64,000 nucleotides of DNA from Actinomycetes bacterium (GTDB lineage Bacteria; Actinomycetota; Actinomycetes; Propionibacteriales; Propionibacteriaceae). Under the pieces are notes generated by a model. It had not been told where the DNA came from and ran no database searches. It worked only from the letters and a program-made list of their open reading frames with translations. A program made the position numbers and the translations under genes. This document shows positions 37,174-45,993 of the stretch, piece by piece. Location of the stretch: contig JAEZVO010000071.1 of assembly GCA_023443125.1 (NCBI GenBank), forward strand, positions 14,899-78,898. The letters are read 5' to 3'. Position 1 is the first letter of the stretch; the number at the start of each line of letters is the position of its first letter.

Positions 37174-38098
37174 GCAGGGCATTCTCGTCGAGAGCGGGCC
37201 CGACGAGGGGCTCGTGTGGCACTACGGCAACCCATTTGCGGAGACACGGGCGCTCGAAGAGGGCGGGGGTGTCGTCGCGCTTGGAAATCGTGATGTGGTC
37301 GAGATTTCCGGTGACGACCGCCTCGAGCTGCTGCACCTCATCTCTACCCAGCACATGCATAACGTGAGTGCCGGCGACTCCGGGGCGCTGCTGATCTTGG
37401 ACGCCGCCGGGCACATCGAGCACGTGCTGCACTTCGTCGACGACGGCGCCAGCCTGCTGGGGTGGACGGAACCTGGGCGGGGGGCGGCGCTCGTCGAACA
37501 TGTGCTGCGCATGCGGTTCGCGATGCGGGTTGAGGCGCGTGTTCGTGACGACCTCACGCTGTACTGGCTAGGCCATACGGTGCCGGTGCCCGACGGTGCG
37601 CGCGTGCGGCATTCCGACCTGGGTGGCACCGAGGTGTTCGCGGCCGAACCGATGCAGGGCACGGCTGGAACGTGGGCGTTCGAGGCGCTGCGCATTGCCG
37701 CCGGGGTGCCGCGCATCTTCGTCGATACCGACGAGCGCACCATCCCCAACGAGATCGGGCTGTATGGAACGCACCTGGACAAGGGCTGTTATCCCGGCCA
37801 GGAGACGGTGGCGAAAGTGCACACGCTGGGGCGGCCGCCGAGGCGGTTGGTGCAGCTGCATCTCGACGGTTCACGCTCGACGCTGCCCGGGCTGGGGTCG
37901 GAGCTGAAACTGGGCGAGAAAGTGGTGGGGCGAGTGGGCTCGTCGGCGCTCCATCGCGAGATCGGACCGCTGGCATTGGCGCTGGTGAAGCGGAACGTGA
38001 GTCTCGACGCCCAGCTGGATGCCGACGGGATAGAGGCCGCGCAGGAAATGCTGGTCGACCCCGACGTCGGGTTGCACGTGCGGCCACGGCTGCGGTGA
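37166..38098 (+). CDS. ygfZ: Folate-binding protein YgfZ/GcvT-like
   Basis: A 310-residue tetrahydrofolate-binding protein that helps assembly or repair of iron-sulfur clusters. The YgfZ signature KGCYPGQE is seen in THLDKGCYPGQETVAKVHTL. The N-terminal GcvT-like part includes VEISGDDRLELLHLISTQ. The GTG start overlaps the nitrobindin gene. It converges on the broken dcu gene with 21 bases between. Confidence 0.9.
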   Translation: MSEQGILVESGPDEGLVWHYGNPFAETRALEEGGGVVALGNRDVVEISGDDRLELLHLISTQHMHNVSAGDSGALLILDAAGHIEHVLHFVDDGASLLGWTEPGRGAALVEHVLRMRFAMRVEARVRDDLTLYWLGHTVPVPDGARVRHSDLGGTEVFAAEPMQGTAGTWAFEALRIAAGVPRIFVDTDERTIPNEIGLYGTHLDKGCYPGQETVAKVHTLGRPPRRLVQLHLDGSRSTLPGLGSELKLGEKVVGRVGSSALHREIGPLALALVKRNVSLDAQLDADGIEAAQEMLVDPDVGLHVRPRLR

Positions 38099-38119
38099 GC
38101 TGGGGGTGGCTCTTGCGGG

Positions 38120-39473
38120 CTAGGCCACTGCGTTCGCGGCGAGAGCGATACCGGCACCGACGAGGCTGGTCACTACCGTCAGGATGAGCGATGGGACGAA
38201 TAAGGAGTTGTCGACGAGTCGGGTGCCGAGCTTCGTGCTGCCGGTGGAGTCGAGCTCCGCTGCCGTGATCTGCAGCCCGTTCGTGGGAAGCAAGTAGATG
38301 CCGCCCAAAGAGCCCGCCCACAGTCCGACTACCAGAGATGTGGGGATCCCCGCCGCAAACCCGAAGGGCATGATCATGCGGGTTGCGGTGGATTGCGACG
38401 TGGTGAGTACAGCCACAGCGAACACTGCCAGTGTCAGCACCCAAGGCCAGCTCCCCACCCAACGAGCGAGGAAATCTCCTACGGCCTGCGTGTGCGCCTG
38501 TAAAAACGTGTCGATCATCCACGCGAGCCCCATAAATGCGATGGCCGCAACCATTCCTCCTCGGAATACGGGGGTGGCCTGGGACATCCTGTATTGTGGG
38601 GCGCCCGACGACGGCGATCACGGCTCCGGCTGCCAACATGATGAGCTGAATGAGCGTGGCCACGGAAATTGGGTTGCCGTCTTAGGCGGCAGGGCGCAAC
38701 GCGGGCCAGAGCGTCAATGCGACGATGATCGCTACGCTGACGAGATAGATGAGAGCCGTTGTCCGACCACGGTGCGTGAGGCGAGTGCGAAGAGCGCCGA
38801 GCAGTTCGCGAGGCCCCTCCGTCTCCGCAAGGACGTCGTGTGGTGAGGTTTGCTTGCGCTCGCTCCAGCGGTGGAGGAGATCGACGAGGATGGCGCTGAT
38901 CACCGTTCCTATGAGCGCAGTCGGGAATGTGATCGCGAGAATCTGCACCAGCGACCAGTGCGACGGGGCAGCCTCCATGACCGTGATCATGGCGGCCATG
39001 GCTGCCGAGACGGGGGACGCCGCCAGAGCGATACTCGTCGCAACGACAGACATGGCCAGTGCTCGCACTGGGCGCACGCCAGTGCGTCGGGCGGTTTCCT
39101 CGATCACCGGAAGCAACGAGAACACGATGTTCGAGGTCCCCGCCAATGCAGCCAGAGCCAGAGAAGTCACAGGGGCGACGATGGTGATCATGCGCGGTCG
39201 GCGGGCAATAATGCGTGCCGCTATGTAGACCATCCAATCCGTGCCGCCGGCAGCCTGCATGGTGGACGTGGTGACGATGACTGCCACGATGATCAGTAAC
39301 GCATCGACTGGCGGTGAACCAAGCGGTAGCCCGAAGCCAAAGGCCAATGTGGCGGCGCCAACCGCACCCCACAGGCCAATGCCCACGCCGCCGGTGCGAA
39401 CGCCTGTGATGATCGCAGCAAGGACCACGGCCGCTTGGGCGACGAATGACAGCTCGGACATGGGGAACGTCAT
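38120..39473 (-). pseudogene. Anaerobic C4-dicarboxylate (Dcu-type) transporter, broken
   Basis: Two fragments together make one Dcu-type transporter. The N-terminal piece (38682-39473, 263 residues) has IIVAVIVTTSTMQAAGG and SNIVFSLLPVIEE. The C-terminal piece (38120-38587, 155 residues) has VFRGGMVAAIAFMGLAWMID. The first frame meets a TAA at 38682-38684, then reads on openly (DGNPISVATLIQLIMLAAGA) to about 38600, where a shift by one base is needed to join the second. So there are two lesions: an in-frame stop and a frameshift. The intact protein would exchange fumarate, succinate or aspartate. Confidence 0.85.
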
Positions 39474-39615
39474 AGAAAGTCCAAACGCTGGTGGGCGCGG
39501 GAGACCAAATAGATTGTCGTGTGCTGGGTACCTAGTCGCAGTGCAGTGACCTCTATCCGTATGTACGCTACGGGTGATTTCGCGGGACTACTATCTCGCT
39601 GAAGGAGGGCCGATC

Positions 39616-40982
39616 GTGGGTCGAGAGGGTGCGGCAACGGGAGCGCTGGGACGAGTAGGCGCGTCAGTCGTGCTGGGCGCGGTGTTGGCGGCGTCGGCGG
39701 AACCGCGCACGCAGCGCCGACGGACACGCCCAGCTGGCATATCAGCGCATTCGGCTACGACAAGCTGCACACGCAAGGGTTCACCGGCAAGGGCGTAACG
39801 ATTGCGATCGCGGAAGCGGGCAACGATCTGAGTGCGAGCGATCTCCAAGGCGCCGACATCGAATACGTTGCGCTGCCGGAACAATGCGTCGACCCACAGC
39901 TACCCAAGAAGTTCATCAACCACGGGACCATGATGGCCGAGACCATCGTCGGGCAAGGTGGCGATGGAGGCGTGCAGGGCATCGCGCCCGACGCGAAGCT
40001 GATCGTGTATCAGGCCACCACGAACAACGGCCCGGGCAAGGACGATCCCGAATGTTCGGCCACCAGCACCGACGTATCTGGGCGCGTGTTTCACGCCGCG
40101 GAAGCCGGGGCCGACGTGATCAGCTTGTCATTTAACTTCCTCAATGACACGTCGCTGGCGTACCTCACGATGCGCGATATTCCCGTCTTCGAGTCTGGCG
40201 GTAACCAGGGCGACGCGATGTCGTCCTATGCGCCGGGTTCAGTTGCGGTGGGCGCGCATGACGCTCAGCGCAAGGTGCCCGATTGGAGCGCGGAGGGGCC
40301 CAACGTCTCGCTCATCGCCCCCGGCGTCGGGCTGTACATGCGCCCAGAGGGCGCAAACGCGCCGCTGGCGAGAACCGACGGCACGAGCTTCGCGGCACCC
40401 ATCGCCGCTGCGACGTTGGCCCTGGGTAAGCAGAAGTATCCCGACGCGACGGGCCACCAGCTGGTGCAGTCGCTGGCGCGCAACACAGCTGCGGGAAATG
40501 CCGATTTGAAGCACATCAGTGACCACGAAGGCTACGGGGCCATCGACCCTGTGAAGTTCCTGGAAGCCGACCCGACGCAGTACCCCAACGAGCCGCCGTT
40601 TGGGCACAAGGAAGAGTATGCGGGCGCCGACGATTGGCAAGGCGCGGAAGACATCCTCATAGGCATGCACCCGAACCCGGGCGATGACTTGCAGGACTAC
40701 AAGGAGCTCGCCGGGCCCAACCCAGCAGTGCTCAAGTGGGTTCCCGAATCGAAGAAGGAGTTCGTCGGGGCCGCGCCGGAATCCAAACACTGGGCCGAGC
40801 ACGGTGCGTCGGCGAGCGAGCAGCCGAGTTCAGAGACGTCATCGAGCCCTGCCGCCGATGATCAATCGCAGACGGAATCATCTGCTAGCACTTGGTTTCA
40901 GGAACACCTGGTGCTTCTCTGCGTGATCGTAGGCGTGGGCGTCGTACTCATTCTGGGCCTCGTCTTCGTCATCAAGAAGTGA
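39616..40982 (+). pseudogene. Mycosin-like S8 serine protease gene, frameshifted in the signal peptide
   Basis: A GTG at 39616 with an ideal AAGGAGG upstream starts a signal peptide (ASVVLGAVLAASA), but this frame then leaves the protease. The protease frame begins near GGTAHAAPTDTP, needs a -1 shift at about 39685-39705, and has no start codon before an ATG at 39930 within the active-site HGTMM. The rest is a subtilase: HGT, oxyanion Asn in ESGGNQGD, catalytic Ser in DGTSFAAP, then a Ser-rich linker and C-terminal helix, as in Type VII secretion mycosins. The usual DTG Asp is Glu (IAIAEAGND). Confidence 0.7.
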
Positions 40983-41028
40983 GCTGCCGCTGTTTGTGGT
41001 TCATGCCGTGCAGTGACTACCCGATGGG

Positions 41029-44000
41029 TTAGCTGCTCGCGCCCAGCCCCGAGAATCGTTCGAAGAATGCAGTGAGCTTCCGGATCACCCGCTGCTTCGT
41101 TGCTCCGTGTTGTCCTTCCGCGGAGAATCTAGACACCGGCGGAAGCACCTTGGTGATGGCGGTGCCTCCTGTCTGGACGTGGCCGTCGCGGAAGGCCGTC
41201 GCCACGAAGACGCGGGCTTCGTCGGGGCGGAGGCGTTCGTCGATGATGATGGCCTCGAGTTCAGACTCCCGCTTGGCTGCGATGTACTGGAGCCATTCCT
41301 GATCAATCTGCCCGGCAGGAGAGACGCCGTCGACGAAATCCTCAATCAGGTCACGCTTACTGCGTAGCGTGGGGCTGGCGCTCACAACCCGGCTGATTTC
41401 TGCTCGGATCTCCTTGTCATCGCCGTCGCCTCGTTTGCTGCGGTATTGGTCGACGAGCATCAGGATGTAATCGACGTTGATCTCCACCTGTTTGATGAGC
41501 TCAATCTCGAAGACGACGTCGTCGTTGATGCGTTCCTTGTCTGCATCGCGTTCTTTCCTGAATTGCGCGTGGAGATCGAGGTAACGAGTCTGGTAATCCT
41601 GCTGCTGTCTTTCGGTGAGGAGTTCGTCGCCCTCGAACTCGTCGAACGACGTGAGGATGTTATGCAGGCGGAGGATGGCGCCGTAGAGCCCAATGAATGC
41701 CTTCTGGGCGTCTTCCCCTACGATCACCTGACCGGGCGGGAACTCGGTGAGCAATTCGTCGACGTTCGTCCGATACTCCTCGTAGTACTCGCGGTATGGC
41801 TTCATGACGACAACGCCGCGAGCCTCCTTATTGCCGAACAGCGCGATGGCGTCGTTGGTGGCCTGCTCCAGATCACGGAAGCTCACGATGTTGCCGTACG
41901 TTTTCACCGAGTTGAGGATGCGGTTGGTGCGCGAGTACGCCTGAATGAGTCCGTGGGAGCGGAGGTTTTTGTCAACGAAGAGGGTGTTCAATGTGGTGGC
42001 GTCGAAACCGGTGAGGAACATGTTGACGACGATCACGAGGTCGATCTCACGCTGTTTCATTTTCCTTGAAAGGTCTTGGTAGTACTCCTCGAAGCCCTTC
42101 GACGTGGTGTCGTGTGATGTGCCAAACATCTCGTTGTAATCGTCGATGGCCTCGGCCAAGAACATGCGGTCATCAAGTGGCCAGGATGCGTTATCAGAAG
42201 GCTGTTCGTCGCCGAAAATCTCATCGCTTTCCGCAGCGTTGGCGCCGTAGGAATAGATGATGGCCACCTTGAGGCGCTGATCAGAGGGGAGACCCTTCTG
42301 CTGCGTCTGGAAGTGGTTGTAGTACATGCGCGCGGCCGGGATGGATTCCGTCGCGAACAGTGCGTTGAAGCCCCGCACCCGTCGCTCGCCCAATGAGTAG
42401 TGTGCGGCGCGCTTGGTTTTCTGGTCGAAGTGCTCTCGGATGTACGAGACCACTTGGCTCATCCGCTCGGGCGCCATGAGTGCCCGCTCGGTGTTGATGG
42501 CGGAAACCTGCCTGTCGACGACGTCGCCCACCTTGATGGTGTTGATGTAGTCGATGCGGAAGGGCAACACGTTCTTGTCGGTGATGGCATCCACGATGGT
42601 GTACGTGTGGAGCTTCTCGCCGAATGCCTGCTCGGTGGTGCGCAGCTGAGGGTTCCCTCCGCTGCCGGAGTTATCGGCAAAGATGGGGGTGCCGGTGAAG
42701 CCGAACAGGTGGTAGCGCTTGAACGCCTTGGTGATGGCGGTGTGCATCTCGCCGAACTGCGAGCGATGGCATTCGTCGAAGATGACGACGATATGGCCGT
42801 CGTAGATGGAGTGGCCCTTGTTGGATGCGATGAACGTAGCTAATTTCTGGATGGTGGTGATGATGATGCGTGCGCCCGGGTCTTCGAGCTGTTTCTTCAA
42901 CACCGCCGTCGATGTGTTGGAGTTGGCCGCGCCCTTCTCGAAGCGGTCGTACTCGCGCATCGTCTGGTAGTCGAGGTCTTTGCGGTCGACGACGAACAGC
43001 ACCTTGTCGATGCCCTCAAGCTTGGAGGCGAGCTGCGCAGTTTTGAATGAGGTGAGGGTTTTGCCGGAGCCTGTGGTGTGCCAGACGTAGCCGCCTGCGG
43101 CCACAGTGCCGAGCTGCTTGTAGTTGGTCGAGATCTGAATTTTTTGCAGGATCCGTTCGGTGGCGACGATCTGGTAGGGACGCATCACAAGAAGCATGCG
43201 GTCTGCGGTGAGCACGCAGTACTTGGTGAGGATGCCCAACAGCGTGTGCTTCGCGAAGAAGGTTTTCGCAAACGCGGTCAGATCTTGGAGGGGCTTGTTC
43301 TGTGCGTCGGCCCACCACGAGGTGAACTCGAACGAGTTTGACGTTCTCTTCGCCCGCTTGGGGCCGGACTGATCGCTGAGGTGCTGGCGACGCGTCGTGT
43401 TGGAGTAGTACTTCGTGAGTGTGCCGTTGGAAATGACGAAGAGTTGCACGTACTCGAACAATCCAGATCCGGCCCAAAAGCTGTCGCGCTGGTAGCGGTC
43501 GATCTGGTTGAAGGCCTCGCGGATGTCCACGCCGCGACGCTTGAGCTCGACGTGCACCATCGGCAGACCGTTGACGAGCACTGTCACGTCGTAGCGGTTG
43601 GCGAAGTTCGCCCCACCCTCGCCGTGGCCCACCTCGTACTGGTTGATCACCTGCAGCCGGTTGTTGTGGATGTGCTGCTTGTCGATCAGCTGGATGTTCT
43701 TCACCGAACCGTCGTCGCGCTTCAACAGCTGCACGTGGTCTTCCTGGATACGGACGGTCTTTTCGACGATGCCATCGTTCGCGCTCGCGATGCGTTCGGT
43801 GAAGAACTGCTGCCACTCCGAGTCGGAGAACGTCACGTCGTTCAGGAGCTCCAGCTGCTTACGGAGATTCGCGATGAGCTGCTGCTCGGAGTGGATGGTG
43901 AGGTACTCGTAGGCCTGCGCTTGCAGTTGCCGAATGAACTCCTGCTCCAGTGCAGCCTCCGACTGGTAGCTCGACGCCTGCTGCTCATCGGGCACATACT

Positions 44001-44067
44001 CCGCTACGACGGTGCTCTCCGTCGATACGGCGATGGGGTCGTATTTGCGTGGGGTGGCGTCGGACAT
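41029..44067 (-). CDS. hsdR: Type I restriction enzyme R subunit
   Basis: A 1012-residue motor and nuclease subunit. The nuclease PD-(D/E)xK core is in DVTVLVNGLPMVHVELKRRG. Walker A of the translocase is WHTTGSGKTLTSFK, the DEAD-like box is VIFDECHRSQFGEMH, and FLTGFDATTLNTLFVD and QAYSRTNRI are later helicase motifs. Length is typical. It is the last gene of the minus-strand defence operon, starting four bases after the vapC stop, so its expression may depend on read-through of the toxin-antitoxin pair. Confidence 0.95.
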   Translation of the reverse strand: MSDATPRKYDPIAVSTESTVVAEYVPDEQQASSYQSEAALEQEFIRQLQAQAYEYLTIHSEQQLIANLRKQLELLNDVTFSDSEWQQFFTERIASANDGIVEKTVRIQEDHVQLLKRDDGSVKNIQLIDKQHIHNNRLQVINQYEVGHGEGGANFANRYDVTVLVNGLPMVHVELKRRGVDIREAFNQIDRYQRDSFWAGSGLFEYVQLFVISNGTLTKYYSNTTRRQHLSDQSGPKRAKRTSNSFEFTSWWADAQNKPLQDLTAFAKTFFAKHTLLGILTKYCVLTADRMLLVMRPYQIVATERILQKIQISTNYKQLGTVAAGGYVWHTTGSGKTLTSFKTAQLASKLEGIDKVLFVVDRKDLDYQTMREYDRFEKGAANSNTSTAVLKKQLEDPGARIIITTIQKLATFIASNKGHSIYDGHIVVIFDECHRSQFGEMHTAITKAFKRYHLFGFTGTPIFADNSGSGGNPQLRTTEQAFGEKLHTYTIVDAITDKNVLPFRIDYINTIKVGDVVDRQVSAINTERALMAPERMSQVVSYIREHFDQKTKRAAHYSLGERRVRGFNALFATESIPAARMYYNHFQTQQKGLPSDQRLKVAIIYSYGANAAESDEIFGDEQPSDNASWPLDDRMFLAEAIDDYNEMFGTSHDTTSKGFEEYYQDLSRKMKQREIDLVIVVNMFLTGFDATTLNTLFVDKNLRSHGLIQAYSRTNRILNSVKTYGNIVSFRDLEQATNDAIALFGNKEARGVVVMKPYREYYEEYRTNVDELLTEFPPGQVIVGEDAQKAFIGLYGAILRLHNILTSFDEFEGDELLTERQQQDYQTRYLDLHAQFRKERDADKERINDDVVFEIELIKQVEINVDYILMLVDQYRSKRGDGDDKEIRAEISRVVSASPTLRSKRDLIEDFVDGVSPAGQIDQEWLQYIAAKRESELEAIIIDERLRPDEARVFVATAFRDGHVQTGGTAITKVLPPVSRFSAEGQHGATKQRVIRKLTAFFERFSGLGASS

Positions 44068-44071
44068 GGTT

Positions 44072-44458
44072 TCACCTGGTTAGGGGGTCGTGAGTTTGTA
44101 GGCCGAGGTCGGCAGCGGCGTTTAACATCTGGCGATCGTGGGTAATCACCGTCGCCGTGCCACCGAGCTGTAACACGGTGGCGAGATGAATGGCGTCGAG
44201 CGATCGAATCTGTTGGGGGATTGCTTCGGCGGTTGCCAACACCGCATCCGTGATAGGAGCCAGGGAGACGTATTGCAGCAGGAGCTCGCGGTGAGCTACC
44301 GGCTTGCCTTGGCGGCGCAGTACTCGAGTCAGTTCTGTCTGCAAGAGCCTCGACGAGACGACGCTGTCTTCGGCCACAGCGCGTTGAAACCATGCCCGTG
44401 CAGTGGGAACCCCCTCTAAAGCGGCTACGGCTATTGATGTGTCCAGGTAGCTGGTCAT
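44072..44458 (-). CDS. vapC: VapC-type PIN-domain toxin
   Basis: A 128-residue PIN ribonuclease. Acidic metal-binding residues are visible at Asp6 (YLDTS), Glu42 (QTELTR), Asp88 (RSLDAIHLA) and Asp108 (THDRQM). It overlaps the antitoxin gene by four bases (ATGA), the usual arrangement. It sits inside the restriction operon between hsdS and hsdR, where it could act as an addiction or back-up abortive module. Confidence 0.9.
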   Translation of the reverse strand: MTSYLDTSIAVAALEGVPTARAWFQRAVAEDSVVSSRLLQTELTRVLRRQGKPVAHRELLLQYVSLAPITDAVLATAEAIPQQIRSLDAIHLATVLQLGGTATVITHDRQMLNAAADLGLQTHDPLTR

Positions 44459-44709
44459 CTATCGCCCTTCGTCCATTCAACCAATTCGTCGATTTCGTCC
44501 TGACTGTGGACTGGCTCGTGTGGCCAGTCTTCGAAGGTCACCGGGCCTGGATTCCGAGCGGGCACGACGGGAAGTGTGACGTCTGACAGCGGACCGAGCT
44601 GGGCCAGCGGCTGGTGATGCTTCGTGACGACATAGATTTCACCCCTGGCTGCCGCGTCAAGCGCGTTCGTGGGGTTCTGCCGAAGCTCAGCTACAGAGAT
44701 CGTCTTCAT
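44455..44709 (-). CDS. vapB: VapB-type antitoxin (Phd/YefM fold)
   Basis: An 84-residue antitoxin. The N-terminal DNA-binding Phd/YefM fold is clear: MKTISVAELRQNPTNALDAA and EIYVVTKHHQPLAQL. The C terminus should wrap the PIN toxin. The start at 44709 is six bases after a near-consensus -10 TACAAT (complement of 44716-44721), so a leaderless mRNA is likely; an inverted repeat overlaps this -10. A longer upstream frame is rejected. Confidence 0.88.
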   Translation of the reverse strand: MKTISVAELRQNPTNALDAAARGEIYVVTKHHQPLAQLGPLSDVTLPVVPARNPGPVTFEDWPHEPVHSQDEIDELVEWTKGDR

Positions 44710-44718
44710 GTCTTGATT

Positions 44719-44735
44719 GTAGACGTTGTGTCTAC
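44719..44735. promoter_or_regulatory. vapBC operator overlapping the -10 box
   Basis: GTAGAC and GTCTAC are separated by five bases, a perfect 6-bp inverted repeat that covers part of the TACAAT -10 box of vapB. The position fits conditional autorepression by the VapB-VapC complex. It also implies that hsdR can be transcribed from this internal promoter, separately from hsdM-hsdS. Confidence 0.65.
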
Positions 44736-44776
44736 TTGAATCTAGAGAATGTCGCGGCGCCAACTGAGATATGGAG

Positions 44777-45993
44777 TCAACGTGCTTCCTCGAAGGTGAG
44801 GAGTTTGTCACGGTAGTGCTCGTACTGCTTCCGACGGGCGGCCAGCTCTGCGGGGAGGCCTACGCTGATGTCATTGACGAGGGCGTCGAACTGATTGAGT
44901 TGGGCGACGATGCGGCGTTGGGTCGCCAGCGGCGGTATCGGAACTGTAACTTGCCCCAGCCCTGAAGCTGACAGTCTCTTGACCTTTGCTCGCGACACGT
45001 GGCGCTCCTTCTCATGGTTGAAGCGAGTTGTCTGGGTCACGTAGGCCAGGAACGTCGGATCCATGTCCGACCGAAACGCGAAGCAATCGTCGTGGATCGC
45101 GACAGGCGAAGCGCCAAGCCAAGCCACTGAGCGACCAACGTCTTCCACCGTTTCGCCGACTCCGGCCAGAACTAGGTCCCCTGGATCGGCAAAGCGCAGC
45201 GTCGGCTCCAACTCAGGGCTCACATGAGTGACAACCGTGGTCGTTGATGTGCCGAGGGAGGTATAGATGTCTCCGTAGTGAATTGCAGGAATGCCTTCAG
45301 GCTGGAAGTCCGCTCTCGTGAATCGTCGGCCTCTGAAGAAGTTGCCAAATTCATTCAGAGCGGCCCACTTGACTCTCTCTCTCGGAAGCCTAGAAGCTGA
45401 TCGCGATAGAAGCTGAACTGTTTACGCCTTGCTTGCAGCTCCGCTTGCAGCTTTGCTTCCAGCTCTGCTTCCAGCTCGGTGAACCTATCCAGAATCGCGA
45501 CGATCTCCCGCTGCACCTCCAGCGGTGGCAGGGCAACCTTGTACTGCATTATTGCGGGTTTACTGCCACGGGGCATTTTGGCGCCTTTAGCGTGCTGCAT
45601 GTTGTAGGTGAAGAAGTGGTCCGATGACAGCAAAAAATATAGGAATTCGGGAAGAATGGCATCAGTGTAAGCAGGGCGTAACCGCACAGCCAGCACGTCG
45701 CCGCTGCATCCACCGTCGGAGTCCGCTAACCAAATCTTCTTGAGGTAGGGACGGATGTTGCCGATCAGGACATCCCCAGGCGCGTAGGCCGATAGCCGGG
45801 CGGTATTTGGTAGATATGCAGCGTCGACCCGGCCACCTTTGTTTGCAACCAAATTATCGACTCCGACAAATGTCGTTCTATCCAGCTTTTCGGCGTCCAC
45901 ACGAGTATCGGAGTACATCGCAATTTCTCCCAGCGGCAGGTGCGGCACTCCATTGGGGGCGAGCTCGGCGAGCAGCTGTTCGATCCGGTTCAT
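44777..45993 (-). CDS. hsdS: Type I restriction specificity subunit, split by a (GA)n frameshift
   Basis: The specificity subunit reads as two halves. 45355-45993 (212 residues) holds target domain 1 and a conserved region (LPPLEVQREIVAILDRFTEL). It ends in GFRERESSGPL just after a (GA)5G tract. In another frame, RERVKWAALNEFGNFFRGRRF begins target domain 2, which runs to 44777 (second conserved region IPPLATQRRIVAQLNQFDAL). Deleting one GA unit joins both into about 405 residues, the normal HsdS size. The start overlaps rhuM by four bases. As read, only the truncated half would be made. Confidence 0.9.
45373..45383 (-). repeat. (GA)5G dinucleotide tract at the hsdS frame junction
   Basis: On the plus strand the tract is CTCTCTCTCTC. 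It covers codons for residues 204-207 of the first hsdS half, a few codons before its premature stop. Loss of one GA unit (or gain of two) restores the full frame. Such a tract can slip during replication. Confidence 0.85.
45431..45478 (-). repeat. Four 12-bp tandem repeats in the hsdS central conserved region
   Basis: Plus-strand units are GCTTGCAGCTCC, GCTTGCAGCTTT, GCTTCCAGCTCT and GCTTCCAGCTCG. They encode ELEA, ELEA, KLQA and ELQA in the helical spacer between target domains. In EcoR124-type enzymes, gain or loss of a four-residue TAEL repeat here changes the length of the spacer in the DNA target. Confidence 0.85.

Noticed and set aside
44777..45223. Independent small gene for the second hsdS half
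   Set aside because: Its only start (45223) lies inside target domain 2 with no ribosome site; the upstream coding continues in frame back to the GA tract, so it is part of hsdS.
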